DNA of 64,000 bases from Chryseobacterium aquaeductus. Its GTDB lineage: Bacteria > Bacteroidota > Bacteroidia > Flavobacteriales > Weeksellaceae. Under the pieces are notes generated by a model. It had not been told where the DNA came from, made no database searches, and worked only from the letters and a program-made list of their open reading frames with translations. A program made the position numbers and the translations under genes. How positions within the stretch are numbered: the stretch's first letter is position 1; every line of letters begins with the position of its first letter. The stretch is from contig NZ_CAJIMS010000001.1 of NCBI RefSeq assembly GCF_905175375.1, positions 2,480,001 through 2,544,000 of the forward strand. The letters are read 5' to 3'. Of the stretch, positions 26,437 through 34,575 are shown piece by piece.

Positions 26437-27492
26437 TTAAACTCTGTAAGTAAATGCATTAATATTCATCCCGGCACCTACAGATGCAAAAAGAAGAATA
26501 TCACCTTTTGAAAAAGAATGTTCATCCATTTCACCTTTCATGATAAGGTCATAAAGCGTAGGAATTGTGGCAACGCTGCTGTTTCCGAATTTATGAATAG
26601 ACATAGGCATTATATCGGCTGGCGCAGTCATATCGTATAAGCTGTAGAAACGCTCAATAATGGCTTCATCCATCTTTTCATTTGCCTGATGTATTAAGAT
26701 TTTCTTTAAATCTTTGATGTCGATTCCGGCTTTTTCAAGACAAGATTTCATTGCCAATGGTACTTTTGTAAGAGCAAATTCGTAAATTTTTCTGCCCTTC
26801 ATTTTTATGTAACGAATATCTGACTGATCATCCTGCTGATAAGAAGGTCCGAAGAACAAATAATTGGCTTCATCATAAGAATAAGTTGCGCTTTCATGAG
26901 AAAGAATCCCATCATTTTCCTCCGTTTCCTCTACAATTACTGCACCGGCGCCATCTGCATAGATCATAGAATCACGATCGTAAGGATCTGTAACTCTAGA
27001 CAGCGTTTCTGCCCCAATTACCAGACATCGCTTGGCAATACCTGCCTTTACAAACGAACTTGCATGAATCATAGCTTCATTCCAGCCAGGACAGCCAAAA
27101 AGTAGGTCGTAAGCAACACATCTCGGGTTTTGAATGCGCAATTTGTGCTTCACACGGGTAGCAATACTTGGCACTGTATCAGATTGTATCTTTCCAGCGG
27201 CAATATCTCCATAATTGTGCGCTACAATGATATAATCTATTGTTTCTCTGTCAATTTCTGCGTCTTGTATAGCAGCTTCAGCAGCGAAAAAAGCAAGATC
27301 AGACGTCACGTGATTAGAATCCGCATATCTTCGTTCTTCAATTCCTGTTATATCTCTAAATTTTCCTATAATAGATTCAGGGAATTTGATTGCCAAACCA
27401 TCTTCATTCAAAAACGTATGATTTGAAAAATCCGCATTTCTCATTACATTTTCCGGTGTGTAACTTCCGGATCCTTTAATTCTTATATTCAT
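26437..27492 (-). CDS. 3-oxoacyl-ACP synthase III family protein
   Basis: 351 residues from the ATG at 27492 (MNIRIKGSGSY); a TTG further upstream overlaps the promoter box. The thiolase-fold triad is complete: Cys at about 134 in FGCPGWNEA, His at about 268 in IHQANEKMD and Asn at about 304 in FGNSSVATIP. FabH enzymes condense an acyl-CoA with malonyl-ACP. The GCPGWNEA version and the lack of other fab genes nearby suggest a FabH-like paralogue, possibly for a special acyl starter, rather than the housekeeping copy (inference). Confidence 0.88.
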   Translation of the reverse strand: MNIRIKGSGSYTPENVMRNADFSNHTFLNEDGLAIKFPESIIGKFRDITGIEERRYADSNHVTSDLAFFAAEAAIQDAEIDRETIDYIIVAHNYGDIAAGKIQSDTVPSIATRVKHKLRIQNPRCVAYDLLFGCPGWNEAMIHASSFVKAGIAKRCLVIGAETLSRVTDPYDRDSMIYADGAGAVIVEETEENDGILSHESATYSYDEANYLFFGPSYQQDDQSDIRYIKMKGRKIYEFALTKVPLAMKSCLEKAGIDIKDLKKILIHQANEKMDEAIIERFYSLYDMTAPADIMPMSIHKFGNSSVATIPTLYDLIMKGEMDEHSFSKGDILLFASVGAGMNINAFTYRV

Positions 27493-27546
27493 CGCGATGT
27501 TTCTAATATATACCCACGGAAAGTATTGGTTTTTGGGAATAATGTT

Positions 27547-27554
27547 CAAAATTA
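27547..27554 (-). promoter_or_regulatory. Predicted -7 box of the FabH-like gene
   Basis: Minus strand TAATTTTG fits TAnnTTTG and lies 55 bp upstream of the ATG at 27492. It contains the in-frame TTG that would otherwise extend the protein. Confidence 0.45.
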
Positions 27555-27825
27555 TGATAATTCCCTGTCATTTAAAAATTTAGTTAAAATATTATTAAAT
27601 TATTTTAAATTCTAAACATAGCAAATTTGTAATATGCTGGTTTTTAGTTTTTTAAAAACGGTTAGATTTATTTTGATTTTCAGTGAATTTTTTTGCATTG
27701 TATCATCACTTATTTTCAGACGCTTCCAGTTTAGCAGTTTTATGTTCTCTTTTTACACAGCAATACTTTCGTAATCTATATCGCTTTTAAAATAAAAATC
27801 TTTCTAGATCATGGTGTAAGATTTG

Positions 27826-27833
27826 TATGTTTG
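27826..27833 (+). promoter_or_regulatory. Predicted -7 box of the photolyase gene
   Basis: TATGTTTG fits TAnnTTTG. TTTC stands about 22 bp upstream in place of TTTG. The ATG at 27900 lies 66 bp downstream. The rest of the 27555-27825 spacer shows no gene. Confidence 0.5.
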
Positions 27834-27899
27834 CATAAGTTTAACTGCAAAAATGTTCTCTGTGAGTATATTTTTATAAGGATAATTCAAAATTTTAAG

Positions 27900-29183
27900 A
27901 TGGATAAAATTAATATTTTTTGGTTTAGGAGAGATTTAAGACTTGATGACAATACTGCATTATTTCATGCGTTAGAAAGTGGACTTCAAGTCTTGCCGAT
28001 ATTTATATTTGATAAAGAAATTCTTGATCAGCTTCAGAATAAATCTGATAAAAGAGTAGACTACATTCATCAGGTTTTGGAAAATATAAATGAAGAACTG
28101 AAAAAACATAAAACTTCACTTATTACATTTTATGGAAAACCTTTAAACGTTTTCAAAGAACTGACTAAAGATTATAAAATCGAAACTGTATTTTGTAACA
28201 GAGATTATGAACCGCAGGCAATCAAAAGAGATCAGGAGGTTTCAGATTTTTTATATGAAAAAGAAATCAATTTTGAAGATTATAAAGATCAGGTAATTTT
28301 TGAGAAAGATGATGTGTTAAAAAGTGATCAGACTCCTTACACTGTTTACACTCCGTATTCAAAAAAATGGAAAGAAATTTTCAACAATACAAAAGTTGAA
28401 AAATTTGACGGTAATTTTAAGAATTTCTTTCCTGTTAAATCTAAAAAAATCATTAGCCTGAAAGATCTTGGTTTTCAAGAAACTGATTTCAAATATACCA
28501 AGCCCGATTTAGAAAATAAAATAATTGATTCTTATGATCAGTATCGTGATTATCCAGCTCTAGATCACACAACGCATCTTGGTATTGCACTACGCTTCGG
28601 AACAATTTCTGTCAGGAAATGCGTCAATTTTGCCCTTGCACATAATCAGGTTTGGCTTAATGAATTGATATGGCGTGAGTTTTTTATGCAGATACTTTTT
28701 CATTTTCCTAAAGTCGTGACAAAATGTTTCAAATTGAAGTATGAAAACATAGAATGGCGAAATGACGAAAAAGAATTTAAACTTTGGTGCGAAGGTAAAA
28801 CTGGTTATCCTATCGTTGACGCTGGGATGAGACAGCTAAACGAAACCGGGTTTATGCATAACAGAGTGAGGATGGTTGTGGCAAGTTTTCTTACCAAGCA
28901 TCTCTTGATCGATTGGAGATGGGGCGAGGCTTATTTCGCCGAAAAATTACTTGATTACGAGCTGTCTTCCAACAATGGAAATTGGCAGTGGGCGGCAGGA
29001 TGTGGATGTGATGCTGCGCCTTATTTTAGAATTTTCAACCCGGAAGCTCAAACTCAAAAATTTGATAAAGATCTAAAATATGTCAATCAATGGTTGCCAA
29101 AAAATTATAAAGAAAAGCCCATAGTTGATCATAAAATTGCAAGAGAGAGAGCATTACAAACCTACAAAAAAGCAGTTTCTTAG
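27900..29183 (+). CDS. phrB: Deoxyribodipyrimidine photolyase (cryptochrome/photolyase family)
   Basis: 427 residues from the ATG at 27900; a longer frame starts inside the promoter. The N-terminal Rossmann domain begins NIFWFRRDLRLDDN, the antenna-binding half. The FAD domain shows WREFFMQILFHFP, GYPIVDAGMRQL, HNRVRMVVASFL, DYELSSNNGNWQW and a C-terminal FNPEAQTQKFD. This is the class I CPD photolyase pattern: it repairs UV-made pyrimidine dimers using blue light. It lies within 6 kb of the phytochrome/heme oxygenase genes. Confidence 0.94.
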   Translation: MDKINIFWFRRDLRLDDNTALFHALESGLQVLPIFIFDKEILDQLQNKSDKRVDYIHQVLENINEELKKHKTSLITFYGKPLNVFKELTKDYKIETVFCNRDYEPQAIKRDQEVSDFLYEKEINFEDYKDQVIFEKDDVLKSDQTPYTVYTPYSKKWKEIFNNTKVEKFDGNFKNFFPVKSKKIISLKDLGFQETDFKYTKPDLENKIIDSYDQYRDYPALDHTTHLGIALRFGTISVRKCVNFALAHNQVWLNELIWREFFMQILFHFPKVVTKCFKLKYENIEWRNDEKEFKLWCEGKTGYPIVDAGMRQLNETGFMHNRVRMVVASFLTKHLLIDWRWGEAYFAEKLLDYELSSNNGNWQWAAGCGCDAAPYFRIFNPEAQTQKFDKDLKYVNQWLPKNYKEKPIVDHKIARERALQTYKKAVS

Positions 29184-29211
29184 TTTTTACTATAAATTTA
29201 TTAAGATCATA

Positions 29212-29544
29212 TTAATCTACAGAATGGTCATTAGAAGTTTGGCTGATCATTTTCGTCACGATGCCATGCCCCATCAATTGAGTGCCTTCGTAGAAATCAA
29301 AATCTAAACCTTCATAAATTTTTTTGGTAATTTCTGCGTTTTTCAGCATTGTCATTTCTGTGTTTACGGTATCATCCGGATAAACCAAATCGGTCTCAGG
29401 AAAGTGAAGTCTGGCTGTATGCAAAACCAAATCGAAAGGAAATTTGATATCACATCTGTATCCCGACGAGACAGGTGTAGTTTTTGAAGATTCTTTTTCC
29501 GACAAAAATGTGAGAAGTGCTGCAAAATGGAATTTTATTTTCAT
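29212..29544 (-). CDS. Small protein resembling a free-standing EF-Tu domain 3
   Basis: 110 residues from the ATG at 29544 (MKIKFHFAALLTFL); the longer upstream frame has no likely start. It shows the order of strands of EF-Tu's C-terminal barrel: AALLTFLSEKE, PVSSGYRCDIKF, LVYPDDTVNTEMTML, then GLDFDFYEGTQLMGHGIVTKMI, which matches the family's REGG-x-x-x-GxGVVTKI ending. There is no GTPase domain. Similar stand-alone proteins are known to me only as 'elongation factor Tu domain' hypotheticals. The function is unknown. Confidence 0.7.
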   Translation of the reverse strand: MKIKFHFAALLTFLSEKESSKTTPVSSGYRCDIKFPFDLVLHTARLHFPETDLVYPDDTVNTEMTMLKNAEITKKIYEGLDFDFYEGTQLMGHGIVTKMISQTSNDHSVD

Positions 29545-30152
29545 TCTTTTGATAAACTTTAAAAAACTAAAACGAAAGTATGGAAAATTATATAAATACT
29601 TGAGTAATTGTATAAACCAACTATGAATATCAAATATGATTTTTCTAAATAATTGTCCGTCATCCAAAATTATTTAACTAATCTCAAAAAAGATGGTAAT
29701 AGTATCTGGAGGAATGTCATTCCTTTTCTATAAAACATACAAAGTTTATTTCCAAATTCCTAATTAGATAATATTAAGTGATGCTTTGCAGCTATGCACA
29801 ATACAGTCTGAAATTGTCCATAGTTTCTTTCATTAAATTGATACTTGCATTCATTTGATACTAGTCTAGTAGAGTTAAAACCATTTTTTCTCACTTTGTA
29901 ATCTTATCTACTGTGTTGGTTACAGAAAAATCATCTAACTATAGTATAATGGCGTAGTAAAAGTTCTAATTTGTCATGTAAAAATACTACAAGTAATAAA
30001 TTTTCAAAAAAATACCTTTGTCAAAAATAATAGCAAATAATTTGAAATGCAGAAGTTTTCTGATGTTTTGTCTAAAATAGTGAACTTAAAAAAATATTAA
30101 TTTTATTTTGTGCAGTCGATTGATCATTATAATTATATAAATCTTAAGTGCT
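29545..30152. other. Non-coding spacer with one promoter-like box
   Basis: AT-rich. TACCTTTG at 30013-30020 fits the -7 consensus on the plus strand but lacks a clear -33 element. No frame of convincing length until the small one at 30153. Confidence 0.4.
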
Positions 30153-30314
30153 ATGTCAAAACTGAAAATGATCAGGAATTTAATTGTTAACATTCTGATG
30201 GTTGGACGTTTTATTAAGAATTTTATGATGTGGAAAAAGAAAAATTCTTGCTATTCATTTTGGCAATGGAGGTATTGGTCAAAACATGTGATCGTTGAAA
30301 AGGTTAAACTTTAA
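30153..30314 (+). CDS. Candidate small basic protein, 53 residues
   Basis: An ATG-started frame encoding a lysine- and tryptophan-rich peptide: MSKLKMIRNLIVNILMVG at the N-terminus, then WKKKNSCYSFWQWRYWSKH. The strongly basic, amphipathic make-up resembles small membrane-active or secreted peptides such as leaderless bacteriocins, but it could be chance in AT-rich DNA. It is 65 bp upstream of a T9SS gene and about 130 bp downstream of a TAnnTTTG box. I know no homologue. Confidence 0.3.
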   Translation: MSKLKMIRNLIVNILMVGRFIKNFMMWKKKNSCYSFWQWRYWSKHVIVEKVKL

Positions 30315-30379
30315 TATTTTCAATATCGAAATTTAATAATAACTACAATAATTTTAATTAACAAACAATTTTAAGAATT

Positions 30380-31759
30380 ATGAATAAACAATTACTCTTT
30401 TTTATTTTAGCATCTGTATTTTCATTTGCTCAAAACTCTTTAATGGTATCTCCTCAAACGGGGAATATGATTACTTCAGGTACAATAAGCAATTTTAAGC
30501 TTATCAGTGATGGCAATAGTGTTGCATTGGTTGCTACAAATAATGCTAGTGGAAAGGTTTTTATCGTTGATGTAAACGACAAAAATCCTGCCGATAAATT
30601 AAATAATACAATTGCTGTCAGTTCGACTACAGTGAAAACCAGAATAGGGGCAGCACTAGGTCAAACAGTTACATCAATAAAAAATATAGAGGTAAATCCT
30701 ATATCAAATTCAGTTTATGCAATGGTACTTGCAAGTAGTACTCCATATATTGTAAAATTAACCAATGGAGGAAGTACCATAAGTGTATTGAATTTCAATT
30801 CTCTGCCTTATTGTGTCTTGAATTTTACGAATGCAAATTGTACTTTTCAAGATATTACTTGGGGTGGAAACAGGCTATTTATATCTAGTAATCATGGAAC
30901 TTTAATGGGGGAGTTGGGCTACATATCTGCTCCTTTTTCTAATAATACTACGATTACTAAAAGATCTACTACTATGTTTAAATCTAACTGGGGAGGCTCA
31001 TATTATACAAATGCTCCATTAGAGAAGCTTAATTATATTGAAATTGGAGGAACTGAATTTTTGTGTGGTGTTACCACCTGTGCACCAGGGTTTTCGGAAA
31101 CGGTATCATCACTAATTAGCAATTCGGGGTTATTCACTGTGCGAGAATCATTTGATATGGTTTTTGATTCATCTGTCAAAACAGTTGCGATGAACAATGG
31201 TTCAGAAGCATACTTATTAAATCTGCATGATAATTGGCCAGCAGGAAAGAAAATTTACAGAATAGGTAAAAGATTTATCGATGGTACACCGCTAACAAAT
31301 AATACGACTAATAATAGTTCAGTTAAATTAAGAAGTACTAGTGGGGCCGTAAATCCTGCTTTGGTACAGCAGGATATTACAGAATATCCGGGAAGTTTCT
31401 CATCAATTGCTTATTATTCTCAATGTAAAATCTTAACATTATCGACGGATGAGCAAACATTAAGTCCATTAACTGTTTGTAATTCAATATTAGACGTTAA
31501 GGAAGAAAATAAAAAAGATTTTACTTTTAAAATTTCTCCTAATCCGGTTAAAGACATTCTTACTGTTTCTTACAATATGAATTTATATAAGAAATTAGAG
31601 GTTTCAATATATAGTACGGACGGAAAACTAATTAGATCTGAAGTAATTGATTCGAAGAAGAATACGATATCAACAGCAGATTTGCAGTATGGAAATTATT
31701 TATTAAAAATAGCCAATGGACAGTCATTATTGTCTTCAAAATGGTTTATAAAAGAGTAA
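30380..31759 (+). CDS. T9SS-secreted protein of unknown function
   Basis: 459 residues. A signal peptide (residues 1-18, LASVFSFAQ) is followed by a region with beta-propeller-like spacing (SNFKLISDGNSVALVA, VEVNPISNSVYAMVL, SLPYCVLNF) and a C-terminal T9SS type A sorting domain from about residue 385 (FKISPNPVKDILTVSYN to LLSSKWFIKE). It is expected at the cell surface or in the medium. No enzymatic motif is seen. A long hairpin follows the stop. Confidence 0.85.
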   Translation: MNKQLLFFILASVFSFAQNSLMVSPQTGNMITSGTISNFKLISDGNSVALVATNNASGKVFIVDVNDKNPADKLNNTIAVSSTTVKTRIGAALGQTVTSIKNIEVNPISNSVYAMVLASSTPYIVKLTNGGSTISVLNFNSLPYCVLNFTNANCTFQDITWGGNRLFISSNHGTLMGELGYISAPFSNNTTITKRSTTMFKSNWGGSYYTNAPLEKLNYIEIGGTEFLCGVTTCAPGFSETVSSLISNSGLFTVRESFDMVFDSSVKTVAMNNGSEAYLLNLHDNWPAGKKIYRIGKRFIDGTPLTNNTTNNSSVKLRSTSGAVNPALVQQDITEYPGSFSSIAYYSQCKILTLSTDEQTLSPLTVCNSILDVKEENKKDFTFKISPNPVKDILTVSYNMNLYKKLEVSIYSTDGKLIRSEVIDSKKNTISTADLQYGNYLLKIANGQSLLSSKWFIKE

Positions 31760-31780
31760 TGTAATTTTGTCACTATTACA

Positions 31781-31827
31781 AGTAGTATATGCAATCATTT
31801 TATGATGTGCATATACTACTCTTTAAA
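31781..31827 (+). terminator. Terminator hairpin after the 459-residue T9SS gene
   Basis: AGTAGTATATGCA and TGCATATACTACT pair perfectly (13 bp) with a 14-base loop, then CTTTAAAT. Confidence 0.7.
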
Positions 31828-31979
31828 TTATGAAATACGATAGACTTTTCAGTGATGAGTTGTATGTAAGATAAGGTATACATTACTACCATTCAACATT
31901 AGTAAGGTTTTTCAATTATTGTAAAACAACGTTATAAGTTATGAAATTTTAAGCCAAAGCAGATTAGAACTTAATATCT

Positions 31980-33065
31980 ATGATTTACCAAGCAAAAATT
32001 ATTTTTATTTTTATAGCTCTCCTAGTAGCCAACGTGAGTTTTTCACAAAAACTGATTGTAAATTCTCAAGATCCCAACCGACCTATATTTAAGGCCTTTC
32101 CTGTCTCTAAAATTAGTGAAAAATCAGAAGATTTGTTGAAAGTTTTTATGGTTCAGGACGGAATAATTTCTGAAACGGCTCTGCTAGGAGATTACTCACA
32201 GATAAAAGATACCGTTTTTTTTAAACCTTATTTTGCACTAGGATCAGGGCTTCTATTTAATGCATATTTCTACAGCGAGAATGATACAATTCAAAATGAA
32301 TATAAAACTCAACCTGTTATTTTTAATAGATCAAAAGGGGTCACTGTAAAAGAAATTTATCCCAGAACAAATAAAATATATAAAAATATTCTCACCTTCC
32401 ACGTTGAATTTTCTGAACCGATGGAACAGAATGAGTTAGCATTTAAATTTATCAACGTATATGACGAGAATAAGGTTATTGTTCCTCATGTGTGGTATAA
32501 TAAAAGTAGATGGATAAATGATAAAATTCTTATCTTAATGATTCATCCGGGAAGAGTAAAAAATGGCGTGTCATATTTTGAAGATTTAGGAGAACTCTTT
32601 AAAGAAGGCAAAAAATATTTTTTAGAAATTAATGATAAGCTCAGACCTCATGATCCGACTTCCAAATTAAAACCTTATATAAAAGAATTTCAAATTATTT
32701 CAGCATCCACGAGTATTCCAAAGTTTCTGCAAAATAAAATGAATTCTCCTAAAATAAAAACATTCGATAAATTAAGACTACAATTTGATAAGCCTATGGA
32801 TTTTTATTCCATATTAAACGGGGTTCATATTAAAGTTTATAATACTGACGAGGAAGTTGAAGGAAATTTTGAAGCAGGCAGTAATGATTGTGAGTGGTAT
32901 TTTGTACCTACAAATTCTTGGAATCACAAAGAGTATACATTACTTTTTAATAAGTATGTTTCTGATTTATCTGGGAATAATCTTGTAAAATCGTTTGAAA
33001 CAAAATCAATCAAAAGCTCCTATACAAATTTTATCGTAAAAAAAATAGATTTCAAAACACAATAG
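31980..33065 (+). CDS. Exported protein with Ig-like (SbsA-type) segments
   Basis: 361 residues. A signal peptide (IALLVANVSFSQ, cleavage at about residue 22) precedes two segments reminiscent of SbsA-type bacterial Ig-like domains: YKNILTFHVEFSEPMEQNEL (about 130) and KTFDKLRLQFDKPMDFYS (about 260), each describing a 'feature of a solid body' type strand pattern. There is no T9SS sorting domain and no lipobox, so it may stay in the periplasm. I do not recognise a function. Confidence 0.7.
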   Translation: MIYQAKIIFIFIALLVANVSFSQKLIVNSQDPNRPIFKAFPVSKISEKSEDLLKVFMVQDGIISETALLGDYSQIKDTVFFKPYFALGSGLLFNAYFYSENDTIQNEYKTQPVIFNRSKGVTVKEIYPRTNKIYKNILTFHVEFSEPMEQNELAFKFINVYDENKVIVPHVWYNKSRWINDKILILMIHPGRVKNGVSYFEDLGELFKEGKKYFLEINDKLRPHDPTSKLKPYIKEFQIISASTSIPKFLQNKMNSPKIKTFDKLRLQFDKPMDFYSILNGVHIKVYNTDEEVEGNFEAGSNDCEWYFVPTNSWNHKEYTLLFNKYVSDLSGNNLVKSFETKSIKSSYTNFIVKKIDFKTQ

Positions 33066-33133
33066 TATCTGTAGGTCATATATGCTAAAATCTTTACTTC
33101 ATAAATATAATAAACATCTCAATCTATTATCAC

Positions 33134-33493
33134 TCAAAATGAATACCTAATTTCTTGCAAAACTTCTTTGGAGAGTTTTTGTACATAGAACCTACCAAAT
33201 CCAAGTTTATATCGTTGACAAGCTATCTAACTTTTCTGTTGATTTTTAACAAGTTTTCGATTACCATCTCACTTTTGATTCTTGTGGTTACGGCAAATAT
33301 GCTTCTTTTTCTATCTTTTGCTTTTTTGGAAGTAAAAATGGTATTCAACTCGCCATCGGAAAGAGCAAATTCATCTAGAGAAAGCTGGTTTTGAAATATT
33401 TTCAGGATATAGAACCCAATCTTCGGCGTGCAATTTTTGTTTCCGGCCTTTGAAATTACGGATACTTATTTTGTAATGTCTTTGGAATTTACA
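33134..33493 (-). pseudogene. Remnant of an ISAon1-type transposase
   Basis: On the minus strand, pieces of a DDE transposase can be read in shifting frames: KLHAEDWVLYPEN, then QLSLDEFALSDGELNTIFT, then SIFAVTTRIKSEMVIENLLK, a stop, and INLDLVGSMYKNS. They match in order the ISAon1/ISL3-like pattern (HAEDW-LFPEN, LSIDE-AL-GELYTV, ...LDM-SM...). At least one frameshift and one stop are present, and the catalytic C-terminal half is gone. No terminal inverted repeats were found. Confidence 0.65.
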
Positions 33494-33499
33494 TTCGTA

Positions 33500-33878
33500 C
33501 AACCAGACATTGTAAGTATATATAAAGAGAATTTTTATAAAATTCGGAATTTATAGTATCGTTTCGACTGATAAAACCGTTCACCACCAATTCATTGGTA
33601 CATTAACTGAATTTTAATAAAAGCATCTCTTCGTGGTTAGGATTTTAATGAAAGTGATTACCAATGAAGCAATCAAAAAACATGCAAAAATCTAGTCTAT
33701 CTGTCTGTAAAAATGAATTTTTGTTTCCGGTGATAGTAATTTCACAGTTATAACGAGCTTCTTAAAATTAACTATTTAGGTAATAAAAATTGACAGAATA
33801 TTGCATTTTTGCAGGTTTTTTACATTTGTTACTTTTTCAATAATACAGCTAATCCATCAAAAAAATAGTTTTAAACTT
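33500..33878. other. Non-coding stretch between transposase remnant and response regulator
   Basis: No gene can be supported. Very AT-rich, possibly further decayed IS sequence. Confidence 0.4.
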
Positions 33879-33912
33879 ATTTGCGAATAATGTTAAAATA
33901 TTAATACATTTG
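33879..33912 (+). promoter_or_regulatory. Predicted promoter of the response regulator
   Basis: TTTG at 33879-33882 and TACATTTG at 33905-33912 are 22 bp apart. The box ends 24 bp before the ATG at 33937. Confidence 0.6.
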
Positions 33913-33936
33913 ATTAAACATAAATTTCGAAAAAAA

Positions 33937-34575
33937 ATGAATGTGAATGATAAAAAAATTCTGTTGGTTGATGATCATAGTGTTGTAAGAAAAGGCATAT
34001 ACTTGTTAATCAAAAAGCACTTTACAAACGTTACTGTAAGCGACGTTTCTTCTCTTAAGGAGGCGATATCAGTAGTTCATAGTGAACCTATAGAGTTTAT
34101 TGTTCTGGATATAGACTTTCCGGAAGGAAATAGTTTGAGCTTTATAGAATATATACTATCCACGGAAAAATATAATATCAAGATCCTCATCTTCACTGGC
34201 TTGGACGAAAGCATTTATGCATTTAAATATTTAAAAGCTGGTGCAAGCGGTTTTTTAAGAAAATTTTGCGAGGAGGATGAAATTGTGAATGCGCTTACCA
34301 AGTTCTTTGAAACCGGCAAATATTTGAGTGAAGATCTTAAAGAGAGGCTTCTAGACAATATGTTGCGAAATCACGGAGAGTCTCCGACAAATATTTTATC
34401 ACTTAGAGAGTTAGAAGTAGCCAGGTTATTGGCAGAAGGGCTGTCAACTAATGCAATATCTTCAAAACTAAACTTACAAAAGTCTACAGTAAGTACATAT
34501 AAAACAAGGATATTTGAAAAACTGGGCGTGGAAAATGTTCCGGCGCTTATTAACTTTTTAAAAACAAATCAATGA
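33937..34575 (+). CDS. LuxR/NarL-family response regulator
   Basis: 212 residues from the ATG at 33937. The receiver domain (residues 4-120) has the acidic pair in LLVDDHSVVRKG, the phosphoacceptor Asp at about 58 in FIVLDIDFPEGN, the Thr in LIFTGLDES and the Lys in GFLRKF. The C-terminal LuxR helix-turn-helix reads LSLRELEVARLLAEGLS...KSTVSTYKTRIFEKL. It is a transcription regulator controlled by phosphorylation. Its last codons overlap by 7 bp, tail to tail, with a sensor histidine kinase gene, its likely partner. A candidate operator is the palindrome at 37581. Confidence 0.92.
   Translation: MNVNDKKILLVDDHSVVRKGIYLLIKKHFTNVTVSDVSSLKEAISVVHSEPIEFIVLDIDFPEGNSLSFIEYILSTEKYNIKILIFTGLDESIYAFKYLKAGASGFLRKFCEEDEIVNALTKFFETGKYLSEDLKERLLDNMLRNHGESPTNILSLRELEVARLLAEGLSTNAISSKLNLQKSTVSTYKTRIFEKLGVENVPALINFLKTNQ

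Noticed and set aside
33155..33394. 79-codon plus-strand frame (MQNFFGEFLYIEP)
   Set aside because: It lies antisense to the transposase remnant, which explains the open frame.
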